Assembly: GCA_026416775.1 (NCBI GenBank)
Contig: JAOAEN010000017.1
Location: 1 to 12,118 of the forward strand
Reading direction: 5' to 3'
DNA length: 12,118 nucleotides
Source of the DNA: Dehalococcoidales bacterium
Lineage (GTDB): Bacteria > Chloroflexota > Dehalococcoidia > Dehalococcoidales > RBG-16-60-22
The translations under genes and the position numbers were made by a program. Positions 1-6,700 of the stretch are shown here, in pieces. The first letter of the stretch is position 1, and each line of letters begins with the position of its first letter. Below the pieces are notes generated by a model that saw only the letters and a program-made list of their open reading frames with translations, was not told the DNA's origin and made no database searches.

Positions 1-76
1 GGGAGAACAGTCCCAGCAGCATCTTGGTGCCCCCGATATCCACCGCAAGGACAGGAGAATCCATCCCTCGCATCAT
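1..76 (-). CDS. ROK-family protein (sugar kinase or transcriptional regulator), N-terminus only
   Basis: The complement of the window edge encodes a protein starting M-M-R-G-M-D-S-P and continuing V-L-A-V-D-I-G-G-T-K-M-L-L-G-L-F before running off the window. The D-I-G-G-T-K stretch is the N-terminal phosphate-binding motif of the ROK/actin-like ATPase fold found in bacterial glucokinases and related sugar kinases. ROK repressors carry a helix-turn-helix before this motif; none fits here, so a kinase is more likely than a repressor. The start is uncertain: ATG at 76, ATG at 73 and ATG at 64 are all in frame, and none has a strong Shine-Dalgarno sequence at good spacing. It begins 13 nt after the holA stop on the same strand, so the two are probably cotranscribed. 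Only about 25 residues are visible, so the substrate cannot be inferred. Confidence 0.75.
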   Translation of the reverse strand, partial: MMRGMDSPVLAVDIGGTKMLLGLFS

Positions 77-89
77 AGCGGTATTTCTT

Positions 90-1109
90 TCAGTATGCCT
101 TCGCATCTCCGGCAAGCTCGGTAACCAGGATCTCCATGGCAAGCTCACCCTCCAGCCTGCCGGTCTTCATCGCCATGTCAATATCAAGGAGACGGTGGAA
201 AAGCTCGCGCAGGCGCATCTGGGAATACCTCCCTGCCTGTTCCACAGCCTTGCGCACGAGGAACCCCTGGGCAAGCCCCAGACGCGTCTGGATCTCCAGA
301 TGCGGGTACCCCCTGGCCAGCATTTCTTTGGTGAGAAAGATGATCCGCACCTGGCGGGCAAGCATAGCAAGGAGCTGGGAAGCCGAAACTCCCTGCTGAA
401 ACAACCGTCGCAGCATCTCCTGCGCCGCGGTAAGGCGGGACTCAAGGACGGCGTCAACCAGAGCAAAGACACTTTCTTCACGGGCATGGCTCACCAGCAG
501 CTTCACATCCGCATCCTCAATCCGGCGACCACCCCTGTAAAGGATGAGCTTGTCCACCTCGCTTGCCATGGCCCACAGGTCGTTACCGATGAGCCTCACG
601 AGACTGCCCACCGCCTGGGCACTGATGCTTGCCCCCGCCTGTCTCACGCGTCCCTCGACCCACTGGGCAAGCTGGGTGGTATTAAGGAGCGGGAATGTCC
701 TCACCTTGACAATCGTGCTGAGCTCACGCAAAAGCGGGTTGCCATCCTTCACCGCCCCGTCAACGAGCACGAGCTCGGTGAACGGCGGAAGCGCCCTGAT
801 GGCGGCGACCACCTTCTTGATGTCAGACGGCTCTTTCTCACGGACCTTCCTGCGCTCCGAAGACGGTTCCTCATAGCGTGCAAGCAGCCCCTCCACAACC
901 ACAAGACGTTTTTCCGCAAGGAACGGCACCGTGCTGCAGGCACCCTGCAGTTCCTCGGCGGTTACCGTCCTGCCGTCAAGGGTTGTGGAATTGCTCAGGA
1001 GACCCGAGGGGTCCCCGATGCCCCGCTTTATCTCCTCAATGGCCTCGTGGATTGAATAATCGTCTTCGCCAACAAGTACGTGCAACAAGGGTCTGCTCCC
1101 TATGGTCAT
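90..1109 (-). CDS. holA: DNA polymerase III subunit delta
   Basis: HolA is the delta subunit of the clamp-loader complex, which opens the sliding beta clamp and loads it on primed DNA at the replication fork. The 339 residues match the family's usual length and architecture. The N-terminal AAA+-like part opens with L-H-V-L-V-G-E-D-D (residues 9-17), where relatives have a 'GED' near the start. A helical lid follows at about 150-215 (G-N-D-L-W-A-M-A-S-E-V-D-K-L). The C-terminal collar domain is at about 215-330 (A-M-L-A-R-Q-V-R near 250). Delta normally lacks a working P-loop, and none is seen. The ATG at 1109 has no good Shine-Dalgarno sequence. An in-frame TTG at 1088 lies 7 nt after AGGGAG (1101-1096) and gives a start closer to the family norm, so the true protein may be 332 aa. 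It runs divergently from the gene at 1223 and is followed closely by the ROK gene. Confidence 0.9.
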   Translation of the reverse strand: MTIGSRPLLHVLVGEDDYSIHEAIEEIKRGIGDPSGLLSNSTTLDGRTVTAEELQGACSTVPFLAEKRLVVVEGLLARYEEPSSERRKVREKEPSDIKKVVAAIRALPPFTELVLVDGAVKDGNPLLRELSTIVKVRTFPLLNTTQLAQWVEGRVRQAGASISAQAVGSLVRLIGNDLWAMASEVDKLILYRGGRRIEDADVKLLVSHAREESVFALVDAVLESRLTAAQEMLRRLFQQGVSASQLLAMLARQVRIIFLTKEMLARGYPHLEIQTRLGLAQGFLVRKAVEQAGRYSQMRLRELFHRLLDIDMAMKTGRLEGELAMEILVTELAGDAKAY

Positions 1110-1112
1110 TCC

Positions 1113-1141
1113 ATTTTACCATACCTTTCAGCCCCGTTTAA
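1113..1141 (-). promoter_or_regulatory. Candidate extended -10 promoter for holA
   Basis: On the minus strand TAAAAT (1118-1113) is preceded directly by TGG, giving an extended -10 element. A weak -35, TTAAAC (1141-1136), lies 17 bp upstream. Transcription would start near 1106, at or just inside the upstream ATG of holA (1109-1107). That would favour translation from the TTG at 1088, which has its own Shine-Dalgarno sequence. The call rests on sequence pattern alone. Confidence 0.45.
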
Positions 1142-1143
1142 TG

Positions 1144-1172
1144 TTGACAAATTACCGTCGTTGGGGAATAAT
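1144..1172 (+). promoter_or_regulatory. Sigma-70-type promoter for the small HEAT-like gene and the YchF-like gene
   Basis: A perfect -35 box TTGACA (1144-1149) is followed after exactly 17 bp by AATAAT (1167-1172), a five-of-six match to the -10 consensus. The start of transcription is expected near 1179, leaving a leader of about 44 nt before the ATG at 1223. The promoter sits in the short divergent region shared with holA and almost touches the candidate holA promoter, so the two could compete or be co-regulated. Confidence 0.75.
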
Positions 1173-1222
1173 CCCACGGGGGAGCCAGAGTAATAGTCTG
1201 CCGTCAGCGCGAGAGGGGGAAA

Positions 1223-1462
1223 ATGCTAGACCATCTCAATGAGGGAAACATCAGCGAGGAACTCAAAAAGCTCGCCGGCATCGCTACCGACATGCAGCTT
1301 TCCAACAAGATGAGGGTTCAGGCGATCAACCAGCTCGGGGAAATTGCCTCCCATGAGGCGCTCCTCGTGCTTCTCAACCTGGTCGCCAACGATAAGCTCA
1401 ACATTGACGAAAGGGAGCTTGCCCTCAAAAAAGCCCACGGTATCGTCAAGAAAGGACGCTAG
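1223..1462 (+). CDS. Small helical protein with HEAT-like repeat, function unknown
   Basis: The product is 79 residues, soluble, charged and predicted to be all helical, with no signal peptide or membrane segment. Residues about 28-60 (M-R-V-Q-A-I-N-Q-L-G-E-I-A-S-H-E-A-L-L-V-L) look like a HEAT/Armadillo-type helical pair: a basic first helix, a short turn around S-H-E, then a leucine-rich second helix. Such repeats are usually protein-protein interaction surfaces. The ATG at 1223 is well supported: a strong Shine-Dalgarno sequence, AGGGGG, sits at 1214-1219, and a near-consensus promoter lies upstream. It is followed after 22 bp by the YchF-like gene on the same strand, so the two are probably one transcript and may work together, but I do not recognise the family and assign no function. 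Confidence 0.75.
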   Translation: MLDHLNEGNISEELKKLAGIATDMQLSNKMRVQAINQLGEIASHEALLVLLNLVANDKLNIDERELALKKAHGIVKKGR

Positions 1463-1484
1463 AACTTCCTAGCCTTCAGCCACC

Positions 1485-2591
1485 ATGAGCATCAACTTCG
1501 GTATCATCGGGCTTGCCAGAAGCGGCAAGACCACGATTTTCAATGCCCTCACCGCCGGTAAAGCCGAGACCACCGGTCGGGGGGGCGAGATTACCGCCCC
1601 GCATCTCGGCGTGGCCAGAGTCCCCGAGCCACGGCTCAGGGTGCTTGACGGGATCCTGCATCCCCACCGCCTCGTCCCCGTGGAAGCCAGATACATTGAC
1701 ATAGGGGCTTCGGTGAAGGCACTTGCGCAGGACAAGGGGCTTGGGGCGCAGCTCCTCAACCAGCTCAGCACGGTGGACACCCTTATCTGCGTCGTCCGCG
1801 CCTTCAAGGACGACAGTGTACCCCACCCGCGCGGAAGCATTGACGTCGACCGGGACATCGCCGACCTCAACATGGAACTCGTCTTTTCCGACCTTGCCAT
1901 CATGGAAAGGCGCCTCGAAAGGCTGGAGACCTCACTCAAGGGCGCCAAGCCCGGCGAGCGCCACACGCTCCTCCAGGAACAGGAAATCTTAAAGCAGTTC
2001 AAGACCGCGCTGGAAAATGACCGTCCCTTGAGGGAACTTACCATTGACCCGGTGGCGGTAAGATACGTCACTAACTACCAGTTCCTCACTGCCAAGCCAA
2101 TGCTCATCGTCGTCAACATCGGCGAGGACCAGCTTGCCGAGGCAGAAGCCCTTGAAGCACAGCTTTCCCGGCGCTATTCGGGAAACGGCTTACGCGTCAT
2201 CACCCTGTGTGGCAGGCTGGAGATGGAGCTTGCCCAGCTTGAAGAAAGCGCCGCTCAGGAACTCCGTGCCAGCTACGGCATGAAGCAGTCGGGGCTGGAA
2301 CGCACCATCAAGGCATCCTATGACCTCTCCAGCCTCATCACCTTTTTCACCACCGCATCAAACGAAGTCCGCGCCTGGGCGATAAGACACGGCACCACCG
2401 CCGTCAAGGCCGCCGGGAAGATCCATTCCGACATGGAAAAAGGCTTTATCCGCGCCGAATGTGTGAGCTACGACGACCTTGTCCGGTGCGGGAGCCTTAC
2501 CGAAGCCAGAAAGCGGGGGCTTCTGCGCCTTGAGGGGAAGGAATACACCGTTCAGGACGGTGATATCATCACCTTCCTCTTCAACGTTTAG
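1485..2591 (+). CDS. YchF/Obg-family P-loop nucleotide-binding protein with C-terminal TGS-like domain, diverged
   Basis: YchF proteins are ribosome-associated P-loop NTPases of the Obg group that usually prefer ATP. The 368-aa length fits the family (about 363). The P-loop is G-L-A-R-S-G-K-T-T at 9-17, followed by I-F-N-A-L-T. The switch II/Walker B segment is D-I-G-A-S at 72-76, where family members have D-I-A-G. N-I-G-E at 211-214 matches the N-x-x-E base-recognition motif typical of YchF. The C-terminus is the most conserved part: V-R-A-W-A-I near 300, A-A-G-K-I-H-S-D-M-E-K-G-F-I-R-A in the following segment, and an end in V-Q-D-G-D-I-I-T-F-L-F-N-V, as in the TGS-like domain of YchF. The usual segment after the P-loop (N-F-P-F-x-T-I-E-P-N in E. 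coli) is not recognisable. This may be a paralogous subfamily rather than the housekeeping YchF, so no symbol is given. No clear Shine-Dalgarno sequence precedes the ATG, so coupling to the upstream gene is possible. Confidence 0.82.
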   Translation: MSINFGIIGLARSGKTTIFNALTAGKAETTGRGGEITAPHLGVARVPEPRLRVLDGILHPHRLVPVEARYIDIGASVKALAQDKGLGAQLLNQLSTVDTLICVVRAFKDDSVPHPRGSIDVDRDIADLNMELVFSDLAIMERRLERLETSLKGAKPGERHTLLQEQEILKQFKTALENDRPLRELTIDPVAVRYVTNYQFLTAKPMLIVVNIGEDQLAEAEALEAQLSRRYSGNGLRVITLCGRLEMELAQLEESAAQELRASYGMKQSGLERTIKASYDLSSLITFFTTASNEVRAWAIRHGTTAVKAAGKIHSDMEKGFIRAECVSYDDLVRCGSLTEARKRGLLRLEGKEYTVQDGDIITFLFNV

Positions 2592-2997
2592 TGGTCTCCG
2601 GTCGCCGCCTCCGCACCGTAAGCCTCAAGCCGTGCTCCCCGGTAACCTCAACCGCCTCACCGGCTTCAATCACCCCGTCATCCGAGGTTGCCTGCCAGAG
2701 TTCACCTTTCACCCGCACCATGCCTTCAGGAGCAAGGCGGCTGACAACGATCCCAGCCATCCCGACCATTGAAGGCAACCCAAGAGGCGACTGCTTCATC
2801 AGGACACGCGTGGTGAACACAAAAAGCCATGTGCAGAAGACCGCCCAGATGGCCATGATTGCAACTATCCAGCTCAGAGAAAGCCTGACCCCGAACTGCG
2901 GCAGCACCCAGCGGAAAAGCGCCCAGATGCCAAGCTCTTCAAGTAGAGTGGTCACCACAGCAAGAAAAAGACGGATGGCATGAAACCGTCTGTCCAT
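2581..2997 (-). CDS. NfeD-domain small membrane protein
   Basis: The 138-aa product has two hydrophobic membrane-spanning segments, at about residues 8-32 and 41-66. A soluble C-terminal domain follows at about 76-133, with the pattern of an NfeD-type OB fold: M-V-G-M-A-G-I-V near 77, then G-M-V-R-V-K-G-E-L-W-Q-A, then G-E-A-V-E-V-T-G, then L-R-L-T-V-R-R-R. In the NfeD group, G-x-x-G-x-A/V, the V-x-x-x-G-E-x-W-x-A strand and the closing V-E-V strand are typical. These proteins are usually partners of stomatin/SPFH proteins or membrane serine proteases. No such partner lies in the window, and the short two-helix form has no protease domain. AGAGG at 3007-3003, five bases before the ATG, serves as Shine-Dalgarno sequence. 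The gene converges on the YchF-like gene with an 11-bp overlap of coding ends. Confidence 0.75.
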   Translation of the reverse strand: MDRRFHAIRLFLAVVTTLLEELGIWALFRWVLPQFGVRLSLSWIVAIMAIWAVFCTWLFVFTTRVLMKQSPLGLPSMVGMAGIVVSRLAPEGMVRVKGELWQATSDDGVIEAGEAVEVTGEHGLRLTVRRRRPETTKR

Positions 2998-3007
2998 TAC
3001 AGCCTCT

Positions 3008-3013
3008 ATTATA
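3008..3013 (-). promoter_or_regulatory. Possible -10 box (TATAAT) upstream of the NfeD-domain gene
   Basis: A perfect TATAAT lies on the minus strand 10 bases before the ATG at 2997. No convincing -35 box or TG extension accompanies it. Transcription would start about 4 nt before the ATG and leave out the AGAGG Shine-Dalgarno sequence, giving a nearly leaderless message. A chance match is quite possible. Confidence 0.3.
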
Positions 3014-3184
3014 CCGCGTCCTGCCGTTTCCGGCTCCGGTGCTTACCCACCCCTGTATCACCGCCCCGCAGGTACAGGATTCTTCATAGCTACTTTTCCG
3101 TCAGGGGGATGTGGGACAGGAAACGCCCCCTCCCGGAAATTGTTTTCCCGTTTCAAACGGGCTTAACTATGAAACCTAGAAAAT
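3014..3184. other. Start of the 758-bp gene-free region: no gene seen
   Basis: I see no supportable coding frame here. The only structure is a short palindrome, CCCGTTT-C-AAACGGG (3147-3161), able to form a tight hairpin. Neither strand has a T-run after it, so it is not a typical intrinsic terminator. The remainder of the gene-free region (repeats, promoter and leader) is described in the following entries. Confidence 0.6.
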
Positions 3185-3301
3185 GGGGAGTCAAAGAGGT
3201 GGTTCTCCCCTCTTAATTTCCCATTCCCCCTCTCACACAACTGAATTTATCAATCCCGTAGATGTCCCTGTGTGAGAGGGGGATAAAGGGGGTGAGCATA
3301 A
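3185..3301. repeat. Tandem repeat unit A (about 117 bp) with 14-bp perfect hairpin stem
   Basis: The unit starts with GGGGAGT, passes CCCCTCTTAAT (3207-3217), and then contains a large inverted repeat. The left arm CCCCCTCTCACACA (3226-3239) is the exact reverse complement of TGTGTGAGAGGGGG (3269-3282), with a 29-nt loop between them. It closes with GGATAAAGGGGGTGAGCATAA (3281-3301). The next unit begins directly at 3302 with the same GGGGAGT. A small hairpin, GGGGAG (3185-3190) with CTCCCC (3205-3210), sits at the left end. There is no T-run after the large hairpin on either strand, so it does not look like an intrinsic terminator. No coding capacity for a transposase is present; a small non-autonomous or REP-like element is the closest known type. 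Confidence 0.8.
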
Positions 3302-3415
3302 GGGGAGTAATAATAGAGGGGCGTAGCCCCTCTTAATAATCTCTCCCCCTCTCACACAACCGAATTCATCAATCCCGTTAATGCCCCCGTGTGAGAGGGG
3401 GATAAATGAGCACAA
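3302..3415. repeat. Tandem repeat unit B with 13-bp perfect hairpin stem
   Basis: This is the second copy of the preceding unit, offset by 117-120 bp. The hairpin core 3345-3406 matches 3226-3287 at 56 of 62 positions by eye. Its arms are CCCCCTCTCACAC (3345-3357) and GTGTGAGAGGGGG (3389-3401), and the differences fall mainly in the loop. Its left part carries a second hairpin, AGAGGGGC-GTA-GCCCCTCT (3315-3333). Its right end has lost about five G residues relative to unit A (GATAAATGAGCAC). Confidence 0.8.
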
Positions 3416-3532
3416 AAATCAACCGGATGCAGAAAAAATCAACCCGTGTAAGGAGGATAAAAGGGGTGAGCGTAAGAAATCGGCCAAACGTAAACAAAGA
3501 CAGGCTGTCTGTGAGGGATAAGGGAATGAGCA
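3416..3532. repeat. Decayed fragments of the same repeat unit
   Basis: Three or more broken pieces of the unit follow copy B. ATCAACCGGATGC (3418-3430) and ATCAACCCGTGT (3438-3449) resemble the loop sequence ATCAATCCCGT. GGATAAAAGGGGTGAGCGTAAG (from 3455 to 3476) resembles the right end of unit A. GTGAGGGATAAGGGAATGAGCA (from 3511 to 3532) is a more diverged version. A separate small palindrome, AGACAG-G-CTGTCT, lies at 3498-3510. The pattern suggests repeated local duplication and deletion. Confidence 0.55.
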
Positions 3533-3574
3533 GATACAGACGGACAAAAACGGGACTAAAATCTTAAATCCCGC

Positions 3575-3603
3575 TTGACAAATATATATAATGGTGCTAA
3601 TAT
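3575..3603 (+). promoter_or_regulatory. Strong extended -10 promoter for rpoB-rpoC-ruvB
   Basis: A perfect -35 TTGACA (3575-3580) is followed after 17 bp by TAATAT (3598-3603). The -10 is preceded directly by TGC, an extended -10 element. The spacer is A/T-rich (AATATATATAATGG), which should favour DNA bending and opening. A second TATAAT (3604-3609) overlaps downstream, but its spacing of 23 bp is poor. Transcription should start near 3610. The quality of the promoter fits high demand for the RNA polymerase subunits. Confidence 0.8.
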
Positions 3604-3609
3604 TATAAT

Positions 3610-3755
3610 TTGTAATATGCCCCTGGTGTTTTTACGTCAACTTCCGTAGTATCCCAGAATTTGCGGCTTAGATACGCATGTCTTCTTTTTCTAATTCTAA
3701 CAAATTCTAGAACCTGCACCAGAAGCGGAATTATTCTGTCTGTTAAGGAGCGGAG
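3610..3755 (+). promoter_or_regulatory. Long 5' leader of rpoB with short upstream frame and Shine-Dalgarno
   Basis: About 145 nt separate the predicted transcription start from the rpoB ATG. The leader ends with the Shine-Dalgarno sequence AAGGAG (3745-3750), five bases before the ATG. It contains a ten-codon frame (3678-3710; M-S-S-F-S-N-S-N-K-F) with no clear Shine-Dalgarno sequence, and a weak hairpin CAGAA (3720-3724) with TTCTG (3734-3738) just upstream of the ribosome-binding site. No known riboswitch class or T-box motif is recognisable. Its length leaves room for regulation at the RNA level, but nothing seen proves it. Confidence 0.5.
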
Positions 3756-6700
3756 ATGACAGTCGCATCACTGCCTTCATCTGATTCCAGGAAGAGATTA
3801 CCCCGTAAGTCCTATGCCACGCTGCCCAACGTGCTGGATGTCCCCAACCTCATCCGGATCCAGCTTGATTCCTACCAGAGATTCCAGGAGCACGGGCTGA
3901 AGCAGCTTCTCGAAGAGATATCGCCTATCAAGGACCTCACCGGCACCCGCATGGAGCTGCAGTTCCTCGGCTACGAGTTCCGCGAGCCGAGACCTGGGCA
4001 TTCCGAGCAGGAATGCCGCGACCGCGACCTCACCTATTCTGCCCCGCTTTATGTTAAGGTGCGCCTGCTGGTCAAGGACACCGGAGAGATCAAGGAACAG
4101 GACCTATTCTTCGGTGATATTCCCCTCATGACCTCCAAAGGCACGTTCATCACAAGCGGTGCGGAGCGTGTTATCGTAAGCCAGCTCCTGCGCTCGCCTG
4201 GCGTTTACTTCACCACCGAGGAAGACCCCGCCTCGGGCAGGAACCTCTGCTATGCAAAGCTCATCCCTACCCGCGGTGCCTGGCTTGAGTTCGAGACGAG
4301 CAACCGCAACGTGATCTCCGTCAAGATTGACGGCAAGCGGAGAATACCCATCACCACATTCCTGCGCGCCATCGGCTACAGCACCGATAGCGAGATCCTC
4401 GCGCTTTTTGAAAAAGAAGACAACATGTCCGATTACCACTACATCAGGACAACGATGGAGCGCGATACCGATATCAAGGACGAAAAAGACGCGGTGATGG
4501 ATATCTACCGCAAGCTGCACCCCGGTGAGATGCCATCGCTGGACAACGCCCGGAAGGTGATCCGTGGGCTTTTCTTTGACCCGGCGCGCTACGACCTCGG
4601 CACCGTGGGGCGCTATAAGCTCAACAAGCGTCTCGGTCTCAACGTGAGCCTGAAGGAAAAGACTCTCACCAGGGAGGACATCGTTGAGATCATCCGCCGC
4701 ATCATCCTTATCAACAACGGTCAGGACAGGACGGATGATATTGACCACCTGGGGAACCGCCGCGTGCGCACCGTCGGTGAGCTCGTACAGACCCAGTTCC
4801 GCATCGGCTTTCTGAGGCTTGAGCAGGCGGTGCGGGAGAAGATGAGTATCATGAGCACCGAGGGGATTGCCCCTCAGTCCCTGGTAAACATCCGCCCCAT
4901 CGTTGCCGCGGTGAGGGAGTTCTTCGGCGGCTCGCAGCTCTCGCAGTTCATGGACCAGACAAACCCCCTTGCCGAGCTCACCCACAAGCGCCGCCTCTCC
5001 GCGATGGGGCCGGGCGGGCTTTCACGGGACCGCGCCGGCTTTGAAGTACGCGACGTGCATTTCTCCCATTACGGGCGCATCTGCCCCATTGAGACCCCCG
5101 AGGGCCCCAACATCGGGCTTATCGGCTCACTCGCAACCTACGGCGTGGTCAACGAATACGGGTTCATCGAAACGCCGTACCGCAGGGTGATCAAGGTGCT
5201 GAACAGCCGGGACAAACGGCTCATCGGCAGGACGATTACGGAGCCGATCACCGATGACAAGGGCAAAGTAATCGTTGCCGCCAACACCACCATCACCACG
5301 GAAATCGCTGCAAGGCTCGCCAAGATGAAGGGGCGGGATGTGAAAATTGTCCCCTATGTTTCCGATGAGATCGTCTATATGCCTGCCGATGAAGAGGACA
5401 AGTATGTCATCGCCCAGGCAAACGCCCCGCTCGACGAGAAAAACCAGTTCAGGGAAAAGAGGATTGAGGCAAGGCTGGGACCAAACTACGTCACCGAAGC
5501 CCCCGAGAACATTGACTACATGGACGTATCGCCCAAGCAGGTGGTCAGCGTGGCGGCAGCACTCACGCCCTTCTTGGAGCACGATGATGCCAACCGCGCC
5601 CTGATGGGGTCAAATATGCAAGCACAGGCGGTGCCGCTCCTTAAGCCGCAGGCACCGATTGTCGCCACCGGCATGGAAGTGGAGGCTGCCAAGCACAGTC
5701 AGCAGGTCGTCTTCGCACGCAACGCCGGTGTCGTTACCGAGATCGGTGGCATCGTTGATGAGAAATATAATCCGAAGTACCGCATCGTGGTCAGGCGCGA
5801 CGACGGGGGCGAGGACGTTTACGAGCTCCTGAAGTTTGTCCGCACCAACCAAGGGACGTGCATCAACCAGCACCCCCTGGTGAACAGGGGGGACCGCGTT
5901 GAAGCGGGACAGGTGCTTGCCGATAGCTCCGCCACCGAATGCGGGGAGTTGGCACTAGGACAGAACATCACCGTTGCCTTCATGAGCTGGGAAGGCTACA
6001 ACTTTGAGGACGCCATCATCCTGAGCAGCCGTCTGGTGGAAGAAGACCTCTTCACCTCAATCCACATCAACAAGCATGAAGTGGAGGCACGCGAGACCAA
6101 GCTCGGTCCGGAGGAAATCACCCGCGATATCCCCAATGTCGGCGAGGAAAGCCTGCGCGAGCTTGATGAGAACGGGATCATCCGCATCGGTGCCGAGGTC
6201 AAGCCGGATGACACCCTCGTCGGCAAGGTCACTCCCAAGGGCGAGACGGAGCTTTCCGCCGAGGAAAAGCTGCTGCGCGCCATCTTCGGTGAGAAGGCAA
6301 GGGAGGTCAAGGACACCTCGCTCAGGGTGCCGCACGGCGAATGGGGCAAGGTAATCAACGTCAAGGTCTACACACGCAAGGACAGCCGTGACGGGGATGA
6401 CCTGCCCGCCGGCGTCAACCAGTGGGTGCAGGTGTGGATCGCCCAGAAGCGCCACATCTCGGTGGGTGATAAGCTCGCCGGGCGGCACGGCAACAAAGGC
6501 GTGGTCTCCATCATCGCCCCCAAAGAGGACATGCCGTTCCTCCCCGACGGCACGCCGGTTGACATCATCCTTGACCCCATCGGCGTGCCCTCACGCATGA
6601 ACCTGGGTCAGGTGCTGGAAACACACCTCGGCTGGGCGGCAAGCATCCTGGGTTTCCAGGCGGTGACCCCGGTCTTTGATGGTGCCGATGACATAGCGAT

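Noticed and set aside
24..1055. A 343-codon open frame on the plus strand across the holA region
   Set aside because: It lies antisense to holA over almost its full length; the minus-strand product is a recognisable HolA, while the plus-strand translation has no domain character. Long antisense frames are common in GC-rich DNA.
2591..2983. A 130-codon plus-strand frame opposite the NfeD-domain gene
   Set aside because: The minus-strand frame has two membrane helices and an NfeD fold; the plus-strand version is low-quality and has no Shine-Dalgarno sequence.
3147..3161. CCCGTTT-C-AAACGGG as a terminator for the leftward or rightward genes
   Set aside because: It is not at the end of any gene and has no T-run downstream on either strand.
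3226..3401. The hairpins as intrinsic terminators
   Set aside because: The stems are strong but the loops are about 30 nt and no T-run follows on either strand; G-rich or A-rich sequence follows instead.
3226..3406. The two hairpin repeats as a CRISPR array
   Set aside because: There are only two full copies, the repeated part is about 62-118 bp, no spacer-sized unique segments separate them, and no cas gene is in the window.
3233..3415. A 60-codon minus-strand frame through the repeats
   Set aside because: It consists almost wholly of the tandem hairpin units, and its repeated peptide simply reflects the DNA repeat.
3604..3609. TATAAT at 3604 as the rpoB -10 box
   Set aside because: Its distance from TTGACA is 23 bp; TAATAT at 3598 has 17-bp spacing and a TG extension, so it is preferred.
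4104..4985. A 293-codon open frame on the minus strand opposite rpoB
   Set aside because: It mirrors conserved RpoB codons, including the approach to the rifampicin region, and is explained by codon bias.
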